This document shows, one piece after another, positions 18,041 through 27,647 of a stretch of 64,000 nucleotides of DNA. The stretch's first letter is position 1. Each line of letters begins with the position of its first letter. Made by a program: the position numbers and the translations under genes. The notes below the pieces were generated by a model. It did no database searches, was not told where the DNA came from, and was given only the letters and a program-made list of their open reading frames with translations. Location: the NCBI RefSeq assembly GCF_003724155.1, contig NZ_RJJQ01000011.1, positions 1-64,000 of the forward strand. Direction: 5' to 3'. The stretch is from Flexivirga caeni (GTDB lineage Bacteria > Actinomycetota > Actinomycetes > Actinomycetales > Dermatophilaceae).

Positions 18041-19924
18041 GTGACAGTGAACAGAGCAGGAGACTCAGCCACGGGGCTGAGGGACCAAGCGCCGCGGCAG
18101 ATTCCCACGCCGGCTGACCTCGCGCCGGCGGTGCGGTCGCCGGCGCCCCCGATCGAAGTGACCGGCGCGCAGAGCCTGGTGCTCTCGCTGGAGGCGGCTG
18201 GTGCCGAGGTCGTCTTCGGCATACCCGGGGGGGCGATCCTGCCGGCATACGACCCGTTGCTCGACTCGGTCAAGGTGCGGCACATCCTGGTGCGGCACGA
18301 GCAGGGTGCCGGTCATGCCGCCGAAGGCTATGCGTCGGCGACCGGCAAGGTCGGCGTGTGTATGGCGACCAGCGGCCCCGGCGCCACCAACCTGGTGACC
18401 GCGATCGCTGACGCCTACATGGACTCCGTGCCGATCGTCGCCATCACCGGTCAGGTCAGCTCCAAGACGATCGGCACCGATGCCTTCCAGGAAGCCGACA
18501 TTCGCGGCATCACCATGCCGATCACCAAGCACAGCTATCTGGTGACCGACCCGGCTGAGATCCCGGCCGCGATCAAGGAGGCGTTCCACATCGCCTCGAC
18601 CGGTCGCCCCGGTCCGGTCCTGGTGGATATCACCAAGGACGCGCTGACCGGCTCGACCACCTTCACCTGGCCCGCCGATGTGGCGCTGCCCGGCTACAAA
18701 CCGGTGACCCGCCCGCACCACAAGCAGATCCGGGCCGCCGCCCGGCTGATCCGCGAGTCGAAGCGGCCGGTCTTCTACCTCGGCGGCGGCATCGTGCGCG
18801 CCGAGGCGGCGCAAGAACTGCGCGAGCTGGTCGACCTGGCCGGCATACCCCTCGTCACGACGCTGATGGCGCGTGGCGTGGTGCCCGACAGCCATCCGCT
18901 GCACCTGGGCATGCCCGGGATGCATGGCTCGGTGGCAGCGGTCACGGCGCTGCAGAAGGCGGACCTGCTGATCGCGATCGGCACCCGCTTCGACGACCGC
19001 GTCACGGGGGACCTGTCGTCGTTCGCGCCGGGCGCCAAGGTGATCCACGCCGACATCGACCCGGCCGAGGTATCCAAGAACCGGGGCGCCGACGTGCCGA
19101 TCGTGGGCGACGCGAAGGCGGTCATCGAGGATCTCACCGTGGCGCTGCGTGCGGACGCCGAGGCCGGGCGCGCGGGCGACTACACCGCCTGGCGCGAGCG
19201 CACTCGCGGCTGGGCGCAGACCTACCCCCTGGGCTACCGCCCTGCCGACAATGCGACGGCGATCCCGCCGCAGTACGTCATCGAGCGCATCGGCGCGCTC
19301 ACCGGGCCCGACGCGGTGTATGTCGCGGGTGTCGGCCAGCATCAGATGTGGGCCGCGCAGTTCGTGCAGTACGAACGGCCCAACGCCTGGCTCAACTCCG
19401 GCGGCCTCGGCACTATGGGCTATTCAGTGCCTGCGGCCATGGGTGCGAAGGTCGGCGAACCCGACCGCACCGTCTGGGCGATCGACGGAGACGGCTGTTT
19501 CCAGATGACCAACCAGGAACTCGCGACCTGCGTGATCAACAAGATCCCGATCAAGGTCGCCATCATCAACAACTCCAGCCTCGGCATGGTGCGCCAGTGG
19601 CAGACGCTGTTCTATGGCGAGCGCTACTCCAACACCGACCTGCACACCTCGGCGGCCGGCTCGCGCGTGCCCGACTTCGTCAAGCTCGCCGACGCCTACG
19701 GCTGCGTCGGGCTGCGCTGCGACAAGACCGAGGATGTCGACGCGACCATCGCCAAAGCGCTGGAGATCAACGACGTCCCGGTCGTCATCGACTTCGTGGT
19801 CGAGCGGGACGCGATGGTGTGGCCGATGGTGCCCGCCGGCGTGAGCAACGACCTGGTGACGACCGCGCGGGCGATGACGCCCGTGTGGGATCGCGACGAC
19901 GACGCAGCGGAAGGAGTCCACTGA
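18041..19924 (+). CDS. ilvB: Acetolactate synthase, large (catalytic) subunit
   Basis: This ThDP-dependent enzyme of about 627 residues makes acetolactate or acetohydroxybutyrate. The active-site Glu lies in [16 protein letters not shown] and the N-terminal motif is [16 protein letters not shown]. The ThDP/Mg motif is [24 protein letters not shown] start gives a proline-rich N-terminal extension of about 40 residues before the core, as in other actinobacterial IlvB. Its TGA overlaps the ilvN ATG by one base. Confidence 0.96.
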   Translation: MTVNRAGDSATGLRDQAPRQIPTPADLAPAVRSPAPPIEVTGAQSLVLSLEAAGAEVVFGIPGGAILPAYDPLLDSVKVRHILVRHEQGAGHAAEGYASATGKVGVCMATSGPGATNLVTAIADAYMDSVPIVAITGQVSSKTIGTDAFQEADIRGITMPITKHSYLVTDPAEIPAAIKEAFHIASTGRPGPVLVDITKDALTGSTTFTWPADVALPGYKPVTRPHHKQIRAAARLIRESKRPVFYLGGGIVRAEAAQELRELVDLAGIPLVTTLMARGVVPDSHPLHLGMPGMHGSVAAVTALQKADLLIAIGTRFDDRVTGDLSSFAPGAKVIHADIDPAEVSKNRGADVPIVGDAKAVIEDLTVALRADAEAGRAGDYTAWRERTRGWAQTYPLGYRPADNATAIPPQYVIERIGALTGPDAVYVAGVGQHQMWAAQFVQYERPNAWLNSGGLGTMGYSVPAAMGAKVGEPDRTVWAIDGDGCFQMTNQELATCVINKIPIKVAIINNSSLGMVRQWQTLFYGERYSNTDLHTSAAGSRVPDFVKLADAYGCVGLRCDKTEDVDATIAKALEINDVPVVIDFVVERDAMVWPMVPAGVSNDLVTTARAMTPVWDRDDDAAEGVH

Positions 19925-20436
19925 TGGCGCGCCATACCCTCTCGGTGCTCGTGGAGGACAAACCCGGTGTGCTCGCACGCATTTCGGGGCTCATCTCGCG
20001 GCGCGGGTTCAACATCGACTCCCTCGCGGTCGGCCCGACCGAGAACGACGACATCTCCCGGATGACGATCGTGGTCGACGTCGACGAGACCGCGCTGGAG
20101 CAGGTGACCAAGCAGCTCAACAAGCTGGTTGAGGTGCTCAAGGTCGTCGAACTCGACGAGTCGGCCTCGGTGCAGCGTGAGCTCCTGCTCATCAAGGTCC
20201 GCTGCGACGCGAGCAGTCGGGCCGAAATCGTGCAGATCACCCAGATGTTCCGCTGCAATGTGGTCGACGTGGGGCTCGACGCGGTCGTCATCGAGGCGAC
20301 CGGCACGCCGGGCAAGCTGACGGCGCTACTGGACGTGCTCGACCCCTACGGCGTGCGCGAGATCGTGCAGTCGGGTCTGGTCGGCGTCGCCCGGGGTGGC
20401 AAGTCCATCACCGACCGGGGGCGCCGCAGCGCGTAG
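19924..20436 (+). CDS. ilvN: Acetolactate synthase, small (regulatory) subunit
   Basis: This 170-residue subunit has an N-terminal ACT domain (HTLSVLVEDKPGVLARISGL, RRGFNIDSLAVGPTE) and a C-terminal ALS-associated domain. It confers valine feedback inhibition on IlvB and raises its activity. The start is fixed by the TGATG overlap with ilvB. Confidence 0.96.
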   Translation: MARHTLSVLVEDKPGVLARISGLISRRGFNIDSLAVGPTENDDISRMTIVVDVDETALEQVTKQLNKLVEVLKVVELDESASVQRELLLIKVRCDASSRAEIVQITQMFRCNVVDVGLDAVVIEATGTPGKLTALLDVLDPYGVREIVQSGLVGVARGGKSITDRGRRSA

Positions 20437-20452
20437 CCGGCCTCGCCATACA

Positions 20453-21543
<1,091 letters not shown>

Positions 21544-21554
21544 GTTCTTGTGCT

Positions 21555-21640
21555 CGACTCCTCGCACATCAGGGAGCGGTTTTCCCGAACAAGTCCGGGA
21601 AACCCGCTCCCTGATGTGGTCGTCGTCTCGCGGGCGTCCG
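21555..21640. repeat. Variable-stem hairpin element, copy 1
   Basis: The left flank CGACTCCTCGCA (21555-21566) precedes a 21-bp stem with one mismatch: CATCAGGGAGCGGTTTTCCC plus G pairs with 21596-21616. The loop is AACAAGTC. A 24-base right flank at 21617-21640 is identical to bases 27410-27433. It can serve as the ilvC terminator, but there is no T tract and the flank conservation is unexplained by that. Confidence 0.8.
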
Positions 21641-21774
21641 GTGGTCGTGTTGTCGCCGTCATTCGTGTATGGGACGCGCCCGGGTAGGACGTGAAACCGC
21701 GCTGAAACCGTCGCGAAGGTAGCGGCGCGCATCCTGAGTGGCAGCCGGAAGGCCATGACCACGACGTCAATCAG

Positions 21775-21808
21775 TCTTGACAAAATGGAATGTCAAGATA
21801 AATTGACA
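21775..21808 (+). promoter_or_regulatory. Promoter and operator-like half-sites of the ABC exporter operon
   Basis: A -35 TTGACA (21777-21782), 16-nt spacer and -10 TAAATT (21799-21804) are present. TCTTGACA (21775-21782) and TGTCAAGA (21791-21798) form a perfect inverted repeat with an 8-nt spacer. A further TTGACA (21803-21808) pairs with TGTCAA (21791-21796) across 6 nt. Three alternating half-sites thus overlay the core promoter, as expected for a repressor dimer pair. Confidence 0.6.
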
Positions 21809-21854
21809 TGTGGAAGGCAATCTTCCCGCGACCTACCACGAAAGGAGACATGCG

Positions 21855-22865
21855 ATGACCGATCTCGCCGTCGAGGCACAGGGCCTCGTCAAGAAGTTCG
21901 GGGAACTGCGCGCGGTCGACGGCATCGACCTGCAGGTCCACGCGGGGGAGGTGTATGGCGTACTCGGCCCGAACGGTGCCGGCAAGACGACCACCTTGAG
22001 CATGCTGGCGACCTTGCTGCGCATCGACGCGGGCTCGGCACGCATCTTCGGCGTCGACGTGCACCACGAACCGCACAAGGTGCGCCAGCTCATCGGACTC
22101 ACCGGGCAATACGCATCTGTCGACGAAAAGCTCACTGCCCGTGAGAATCTCGTGCTCTTCGCACGAATCCATGGGCAGCGCAAGCAACAGGCGCGGGAGA
22201 CAGCGGCGGACCTGCTCGAACGCTTCGGCCTCACGGACGCGGGCGACCGGCTGCTGGAGAAATTCTCCGGTGGCATGCGACGCCGGCTCGACTTGGCCGC
22301 GAGCCTCATCTCCTCACCGCCGCTGATCTTCCTCGACGAGCCGACCACAGGCCTCGACCCGCGCACCCGCGGGCAGATGTGGGACACGATCCGCGACTTG
22401 GTCCGGCAGGGCTCGACCATCCTGCTCACCACGCAATACCTCGACGAGGCGGACCAGTTGGCCGACCGGATCGCGGTCATCGACCACGGCCGCAAGGTCG
22501 CCGAGGGCACCTCGGGGGAGCTCAAGGCGTCGGTCGGCCGGTCGACACTCGCGGTCCGGCTGGCGGATCCGGCTGACATGGACGCTGCCGCGCGGGCAGT
22601 CGCGACTGTGCTCGGCCGGCCCGCGAGCCGCACCCCGGAGGCGGCGCGCCTCACCGTCCCCCTGGAACGTGCCGACGATGCGGCTGAGGCGCTGATCGCG
22701 TTGCGCCGTAGTGGCATCAGCGTGCAGGAGGTCAAGGTCGAGGAGCCGACCCTCGACGAGGTCTTCCTTGCACTGACCGGCTCGCCCGCGAGCGACGAAC
22801 CGGACCACGCCAGCACCGGCCCCGCTGCCTCCGGGCAGCTCGACGAGATGGAGATCAGCCGATGA
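21855..22865 (+). CDS. Daunorubicin-resistance-type ABC transporter, ATPase (DrrA-like)
   Basis: The 336-residue ATPase has Walker A GPNGAGKTTT near residue 38, signature FSGGMRRRLDLAASL near 140 and Walker B LIFLDEPTTGLD. The LTTQYLDEADQLADRI switch and the C-terminal extension are characteristic of DrrA/CcmA-type exporters. It pairs with the downstream permease to export drugs or lipids; the substrate is unknown. The start follows AAAGGAG at 21841-21847. It overlaps the permease start by four bases (ATGA). Confidence 0.92.
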   Translation: MTDLAVEAQGLVKKFGELRAVDGIDLQVHAGEVYGVLGPNGAGKTTTLSMLATLLRIDAGSARIFGVDVHHEPHKVRQLIGLTGQYASVDEKLTARENLVLFARIHGQRKQQARETAADLLERFGLTDAGDRLLEKFSGGMRRRLDLAASLISSPPLIFLDEPTTGLDPRTRGQMWDTIRDLVRQGSTILLTTQYLDEADQLADRIAVIDHGRKVAEGTSGELKASVGRSTLAVRLADPADMDAAARAVATVLGRPASRTPEAARLTVPLERADDAAEALIALRRSGISVQEVKVEEPTLDEVFLALTGSPASDEPDHASTGPAASGQLDEMEISR

Positions 22866-23668
22866 CCACGCTCACCGCCGCCCTGCCCGAACTGCGGGCC
22901 CGCGTCAGCCCCCGCGAGACACTGCGGCAGATCCTGCTGATGACTGGTCGCGCACTGCAGAAGATGCGACGCAACCCGGAGCAATTCTTCGACGTGACGC
23001 TCCAACCCCTTTTGTTCACACCGATGTTCGGCTACATCTTCGGCGGCGCGGTGGCCGGCGGCGTCAGCAAGTACCTTCCGCTGCTGATTCCGGGCATCCT
23101 GGTGCAGACCGCCCTGACGAGTTGTATGGCGACCGGCGTGACGCTGCGCGAGGACATGGAGAAGGGCGTCTTCGACAGGTTCAAGTCCCTGCCGATGTCA
23201 CGGGTCGCACCGCTGGCCGGCCCGGCCGTCGCCGACACGGTCCGCTATGCCATCGCGACGACACTGACCATCCTGGTCGGCCTGGCGATGGGCTACCGGC
23301 CCGGCGGTGGTGTCGTGGGAGTCGTCGCAGCCGGACTGCTGGTCGTCGTGACCGCCTGGTCGCTGTCGTGGGTGTTCACCTTCCTCGGCACGATGATGAA
23401 GTCGGCGCAAGGCCTGCAGGGCATCTCGATGATGGTGCTCTTCCCGCTGACCTTCCTGTCCAACGCCTACGTGCCGGCCTCGACGCTGCCGGACTGGCTG
23501 CAGGCGTTCGTGAAGGTGAACCCGGTCTCGCACGTCGTGTCGGCGCTGCGTTCGCTCGCCAACCACGGCACCGTCAACAGCGAGGTCGGGTGGGCATTGC
23601 TCGCCTGCGCGATCGTCGTGGCGGTCTTCGTGCCGCTCGCGGTGCGCGGCTACCGCCGCCAGCTCTGA
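22862..23668 (+). CDS. ABC-2 type exporter permease (DrrB-like)
   Basis: The 268-residue integral membrane protein has about six hydrophobic segments, for example YLPLLIPGILVQTALTS and GLLVVVTAWSLSWVFTFLG. The ABC-2 signature region is FPLTFLSNAYVPASTLPDWLQ. It forms the channel for the preceding ATPase. Its stop is followed after 12 bp by a family 2 doubled inverted repeat and then the convergent AfsR-like gene. Confidence 0.92.
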   Translation: MTTLTAALPELRARVSPRETLRQILLMTGRALQKMRRNPEQFFDVTLQPLLFTPMFGYIFGGAVAGGVSKYLPLLIPGILVQTALTSCMATGVTLREDMEKGVFDRFKSLPMSRVAPLAGPAVADTVRYAIATTLTILVGLAMGYRPGGGVVGVVAAGLLVVVTAWSLSWVFTFLGTMMKSAQGLQGISMMVLFPLTFLSNAYVPASTLPDWLQAFVKVNPVSHVVSALRSLANHGTVNSEVGWALLACAIVVAVFVPLAVRGYRRQL

Positions 23669-23680
23669 CCGCGCCCCGAT

Positions 23681-23761
23681 TGAGGGGACCCCATCCGTTT
23701 CGAGAGGACCCCATAATGCGGCCCATTATTGGGTCCTCTCGATCGATAAGGGGTTCGCTCG
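23681..23761. repeat. Doubled inverted repeat, family 2, copy A
   Basis: Forward arms TGAGGGGACCCCAT (23681) and CGAGAGGACCCCAT (23701) face reverse arms ATTGGGTCCTCTCG (23728) and AAGGGGTTCGCTCG (23748). Pairs are 20 bp apart on both sides. The element is 81 bp and lies between convergent genes, ending 2 bp before the AfsR-like stop codon. Confidence 0.85.
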
Positions 23762-23762
23762 A

Positions 23763-26700
23763 TCAGGAGTGCGGCAGTGCGTCGAGCCACTGGCCGAGCA
23801 GCTTCAGCAGCTCGTCGCGACCGGCCCCGGCATACGTCTCCCGAGCGGAGTCGTATGCCGGGGCATCCGTCTGTATGGCGAGGGCCCGCGCCCGCTGCAG
23901 CGCGAAGGCGGGCGAGGTGCGCGACACCCCGAGCGCCTCGGACAACGCGAATCCGCGGGCCGCGCAGGCGCGTTCGCCGACGGATGTTCCCGACATCGCG
24001 AGCGCGTAACTGAGACCGAGCACGGCGCACCCGCAGATCGGTAGGTCCACCCGGATCACCATGGAGAGAGGGCCAGTCTCCTGCGCGGTCACGGCAGCGC
24101 GCAATGAGGCGGTCAGCCGTCCGGGAAGGTCCGCGACTTCGTCCAGCCGGTCGTGGATCGCGTGCGCGACCAGGCTGGCGGACCGCGCCACCGAGAGCCA
24201 GGGCGAGGTGGACTCGTCGGTGAGGAATGGTGCCAGGCTCGACCTCCGCTCGGCGTGTTCGACTGCCGCGCGGTAGCGGCGTAGTCCGGCCTCCACGTTG
24301 CCCTCGGCCAGGTCGAGCTCGGCATGGATCGTCATACCCGTCGTGCCCTCGCCGAACGAGTCCTCGGCCGGTGGCAGCCCGGCTGCCTGCAACTGCTCGG
24401 TCGCGCCCGCGACGTCCGCACGCTGCAGGCGCAGCATCGCGACCGTCCAGCGCATCGACGTCAGATCGCCCTGCGCGCCGAAGCGTTCCAGCAGCGGGAT
24501 GGCGCGCGCCGCCGTCTCCTCGGCCCCCACGTAGTCGCCGACCGCGGCGGCCAGTTCCGCCACTCGGGTCCGGTTGACGAGCGTGCCCCACGGCGATTCG
24601 ACAATGGCCGGCTCGGTCTCTGCCGTCCGGGCGACCTGGAGCGCCTCGTCGGCCCGGCCGTCGTTCTCGAGGACGTGCGCGACGAGCAGCATGGTCGCGG
24701 CGCGCAGCGCGGGGTCAGCCCGGTCCATGACCTCGATCGCGCGATCGGCGTCGAGCGGGAGCATGCCGTCGTCGACCATGAGCAATCGCGCGAGCGCCTC
24801 AACGATCCCGGAAGTGGCCGCGGGCGGAAGCCGCCGCAGCAGCACCAGCGCACGCAACCCGGTCGGGTTGCCGACGATGTTCAGGTTGACGGCCGCGAGG
24901 ACGAGCGCCTGCCGGGTGATCTCGAGGTCCTGCGCGCCCGGGTGGTAGTGGCTGATGACCCGCACGGCGTCGGACGCGGGATCGAAGACGCGTTCGTGAC
25001 GGGACTGGACGGACCACAGTGAGCCGAGCGCGCCGAACACGGCGGCCGTCGCAGCGGCGTCCGCACCGTCGAGTGCGGCGCGCAACGCGGCGGTCAGGTT
25101 GTCCTCCTCGGCGAGCAGGAAGTGCAAGGCATCGTCCGGGTCGGGACCGAACAGCTGCGGCCCGCGGGTGCGGCTGACGGCCGTCGCCCAGCGCAGCACG
25201 GCTCGGGAGGCGGTGGTGGTTCGCCCGGAGTGTGCCAGCTGGTCGGTGCCGAACTCGCGCACCGTCTCCAGCATCCGGAAGCGGGGTCGACCGTCGCGGT
25301 CGGCTCGCTGCAGCAGCGACTGGTCGACCAGCTGCTCCACAATCTCTACCGGGTCGGCCGTCGGCGGGCCACCGGCTGCGAGCACATCACCCGCAGCATC
25401 GAGGTCGAATCCGTCAGCGAAGACGGAAAGCGTTGCCAGCGCTTCCTGTTCGGCGGATCCGAGCAAGCGCCAGCTCCAGTCGATCACCGCTTGCAGCGTG
25501 CGGTGCCGATCCGGTGCGTCGCGCGCACCGCGGTTGAGCAGTGCGAACCGGTGCTCCAGCCGCTGCTCGATCTGCCGGACCGACAGCACGTTCGTGCGCG
25601 CCGCCGCCAGCTCGAGCGCCAGTGGCAGCCCGTCCAGCCGAGCACACAATCGGCGTATGACGTCCTCGGGCAGTTCGACGTCCGGCCGCACCGCCCGTGC
25701 ACGCTGCGTGAAGAGTTCGGCCGCGGTGTCGAGGTCGAGCTCGGCAAGCGGATAGACGGTCTCCGAGGACAGCCCGAGCGGTGCGCGTGACGTCGTCAGG
25801 ATGCGCAGATCGGGCAGCACCGCGACGAGCGAACGGGTCAGCTCCACGACGCCGTCGAGCACGTGCTCGCAGTTGTCGAGCACCAGCAGTGCGGAGACGC
25901 CGCCGAGACTGCGGGCGATCGCCGTGGCCAGATCCACCGGTGCCTCGGTGGTGCGAGCGGCACGGGTCCGGGCGCTGGTGACACCGAGGACCGTGGCCAC
26001 CTCGGCGGCGACCTCCGACGAGTCGGTGACACCGGCAAGTCCGACGAATTGCACTGTGCGGTAAAGCGTCTGACGACATACGGCATGGGCGAGGCGGGTT
26101 TTGCCCAGCCCGCCGGGACCCACGATCGAGGTCACCCGCGAGGTGCCCACCAGATGAGCGACGGCCTCGAGGTCGCGGTCGCGTCCCAGCAGCGGGTTCG
26201 GGTCGTGCTCGACACCGGTGTGCACCTGCGGCCGGTCGGTCTCCAGCAGTTCGAGATGGACCTGCTGCAGCGCGGCGCCGGGATCGGTGCCCAGCCGGTC
26301 GCGCACGGACCTGCGATAGGTCTCGTAGCGCTCCAGCGCCGCGGCCCGCGAACCCGTGACGGCTTCCGCCCGCAGCACGGTCGCCAGCACTTCTTCGTCG
26401 TGCGGCATCCGGGTCAGGTATGGCGCGAGCGCCTCCAGGGCGTCGGCGTGCCGCCCCAGCCGGGCCAGCGCGAGGCCGCGCTCGCGGGTGAGGGTCGTGC
26501 GGACGGCAAGCGCGTCACAGCGCAGGGTCGTGAGCGGATCATCCGGGTCAGGGTCGGTGTCAGCGACGTCCGGCCAGAGCGCCAGACCGGCGTCCGCGTG
26601 CTCCAGGGCGCCGGCCGCGTCGCACTCGCGCAGGGCGCGCCGAGCCGCAGTCGCGCGAGCCCGCAGAGCGGTCGCGTCGACCTCGTCCTCGGCGAGCAGC

Positions 26701-26954
26701 AGCCGGTAGCCGCCCGGCGTGCTCTCGACGACCCCGGCGCCGAGCGCCGAACGGGTGCGGGAGACGACCACCTGGAGCGCCTTCGCCGGGTGCTCCGGCC
26801 GGTCGTCCGGCCAGAGGTCCTCGATGAGGCGGGCGCTGCCGGCACCGGTGCGCAGATCGGCTGCGAGACAGGCCACCAGACGGCCGATGGCCGCGCTGGT
26901 GATCGGTCTGCCGTCGAAGGAGACCTCGGGCAGCAGCACGAGCCGGACATTCAC
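23763..26954 (-). CDS. AfsR/SARP-family regulator with NB-ARC-type ATPase
   Basis: The protein of about 1063 residues has an N-terminal winged-helix domain (PEVSFDGRPITSAAIGRLVA, LIEDLWPDDRPEHPAKAL). A BTAD helical domain follows (LGRHADALEALAPYLTRMPH). The ATPase has Walker A IVGPGGLGKTRLAHAVC at about 285 and Walker B ALLVLDNCEHVLDG. A long TPR-like C-terminal half completes it. Relatives activate secondary-metabolite or stress genes; the target is unknown. The GTG at 26954 lies 7 nt after TAGGCT on the minus strand, suggesting a leaderless transcript. The frame is open 53 codons further upstream without homology. Confidence 0.88.
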   Translation of the reverse strand: MNVRLVLLPEVSFDGRPITSAAIGRLVACLAADLRTGAGSARLIEDLWPDDRPEHPAKALQVVVSRTRSALGAGVVESTPGGYRLLLAEDEVDATALRARATAARRALRECDAAGALEHADAGLALWPDVADTDPDPDDPLTTLRCDALAVRTTLTRERGLALARLGRHADALEALAPYLTRMPHDEEVLATVLRAEAVTGSRAAALERYETYRRSVRDRLGTDPGAALQQVHLELLETDRPQVHTGVEHDPNPLLGRDRDLEAVAHLVGTSRVTSIVGPGGLGKTRLAHAVCRQTLYRTVQFVGLAGVTDSSEVAAEVATVLGVTSARTRAARTTEAPVDLATAIARSLGGVSALLVLDNCEHVLDGVVELTRSLVAVLPDLRILTTSRAPLGLSSETVYPLAELDLDTAAELFTQRARAVRPDVELPEDVIRRLCARLDGLPLALELAAARTNVLSVRQIEQRLEHRFALLNRGARDAPDRHRTLQAVIDWSWRLLGSAEQEALATLSVFADGFDLDAAGDVLAAGGPPTADPVEIVEQLVDQSLLQRADRDGRPRFRMLETVREFGTDQLAHSGRTTTASRAVLRWATAVSRTRGPQLFGPDPDDALHFLLAEEDNLTAALRAALDGADAAATAAVFGALGSLWSVQSRHERVFDPASDAVRVISHYHPGAQDLEITRQALVLAAVNLNIVGNPTGLRALVLLRRLPPAATSGIVEALARLLMVDDGMLPLDADRAIEVMDRADPALRAATMLLVAHVLENDGRADEALQVARTAETEPAIVESPWGTLVNRTRVAELAAAVGDYVGAEETAARAIPLLERFGAQGDLTSMRWTVAMLRLQRADVAGATEQLQAAGLPPAEDSFGEGTTGMTIHAELDLAEGNVEAGLRRYRAAVEHAERRSSLAPFLTDESTSPWLSVARSASLVAHAIHDRLDEVADLPGRLTASLRAAVTAQETGPLSMVIRVDLPICGCAVLGLSYALAMSGTSVGERACAARGFALSEALGVSRTSPAFALQRARALAIQTDAPAYDSARETYAGAGRDELLKLLGQWLDALPHS

Positions 26955-27125
26955 TCGGCCGAGCCTAGTGCCGAGCGGCAGAATCCGCGGTGGGGCGCGA
27001 CCGGCGGACCCGGCCGCGAGCACGACCGATTGTCGGACGCCCGAATAATGAGATTCCTGTATCGCGACCCGGACGACCCGGCGTATCTTCAGATGTATGA
27101 CGCGGAGCCTCATCCTTATCGGCTG

Positions 27126-27179
27126 CCGCGGCGAGTCCTAAGTCAGCCCCTCGCCGCGGAGAACCCGCGTTGCGCTGAC
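27126..27179 (+). ncRNA. Candidate structured RNA (pseudoknot-capable) upstream of a small ORF
   Basis: CCGCGGCGAG (27126-27135) and CTCGCCGCGG (27150-27159) form a perfect 10-bp stem around a 14-nt loop. The loop segment GTCAGC (27142-27147) is complementary to GCTGAC at 27174-27179, so an H-type pseudoknot is possible. It lies in the 318-bp gap between the AfsR-like start and the small ORF. I do not recognise a known riboswitch class. The strand is inferred from the downstream ORF. Confidence 0.35.
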
Positions 27180-27272
27180 ACCCACTCGCCATACCTCCCA
27201 CAATTTCTGTGCGTCGGCCCGGGACCTCCGGGGGAGCCCGCCCGTCGCACGCCGCACCCGAAGGAACGCATC

Positions 27273-27335
27273 ATGACCGAAGAACAACTGGACGCCCGTC
27301 GCGCACTGCAGGAGTCGATGGACCTGCGCGACTGA
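27273..27335 (+). CDS. Small ORF of 20 codons (MTEEQLDARRALQESMDLRD)
   Basis: The ATG is preceded by GAAGGA at a suitable distance. The peptide is charged and predicted helical. Its stop is followed 12 bp later by a variable-stem hairpin element, as for the ilvC stop. It is either a genuine micro-protein or a leader region for leuB. It has only three Leu codons and no run of them, so a leucine attenuator is not supported. Confidence 0.4.
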   Translation: MTEEQLDARRALQESMDLRD

Positions 27336-27347
27336 GCTTTATTGCTT

Positions 27348-27433
27348 CGACTCCTCGCAGAACAGACCGGTGCGGCAGCGAACAAGTTCGCTGCCGCACC
27401 GGTCTGTTCTGGTCGTCGTCTCGCGGGCGTCCG
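27348..27433. repeat. Variable-stem hairpin element, copy 2
   Basis: The left flank CGACTCCTCGCA (27348-27359) precedes a perfect 22-bp stem: 27360-27381 pairs with 27388-27409. The loop is ACAAGT. The 24-base right flank (27410-27433) is identical to copy 1. The stem sequence is unrelated to that of copy 1, yet the total length (86 bp) is the same. The apex CGAACAAGTYCG is conserved. Confidence 0.82.
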
Positions 27434-27466
27434 TTTCTCGACCGGCCGGGTCGGAGTGGCCTGTCG

Positions 27467-27559
27467 CCGAGCGGGGTACATCCGCATCGAGCGGGGTACT
27501 TGCGGAGGGCGTCCCGAGCCGGGTTTGTACTCCGCTCGGTGGAGAAGTACCCCGCTCGG
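27467..27559. repeat. Doubled inverted repeat, family 1, copy 3
   Basis: Forward arms CCGAGCGGGGTAC (27467) and TCGAGCGGGGTAC (27487) are mirrored by GTACTCCGCTCGG (27527) and GTACCCCGCTCGG (27547). Pairs are 20 bp apart and the element is 93 bp. It sits 33 bp after the variable-stem hairpin and about 60 bp before the leuB promoter. Confidence 0.9.
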
Positions 27560-27617
27560 CGGTGAGGGCTGGGTGTGACCGCGGGCGACTGTCCGTCATA
27601 CAAGATCCAGATATCGA

Positions 27618-27647
27618 ATGGCGAGACCGCGGTCTAGGCTGACGCCC
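27618..27647 (+). promoter_or_regulatory. leuB promoter with a 16-bp block shared with the cimA leader
   Basis: TAGGCT (27635-27640) is a -10 box 7 nt before the leuB ATG, so the transcript is probably leaderless. The block ATGGCGAGACCGCGGT (27618-27633) is identical to 32157-32172 before the cimA leader. Here it forms the 12-bp palindrome AGACCGCGGTCT (27624-27635), which touches the -10 box. Confidence 0.6.

Noticed and set aside
23681-23761. Ordinary intrinsic terminator only
   Set aside because: No T tract follows, the arms are doubled with exact phasing, and the second copy lies between divergent genes where no terminator is needed.
25863-27335. 490-codon plus-strand frame ending in the 20-codon ORF
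   Set aside because: Most of it is antisense to the AfsR-like gene; only the last 20 codons have a ribosome site and stand outside a larger gene.
27273-27433. Leucine-type attenuator for leuB
   Set aside because: The small ORF has no run of Leu codons and the following hairpin lacks a T tract; leuB has its own promoter further downstream.
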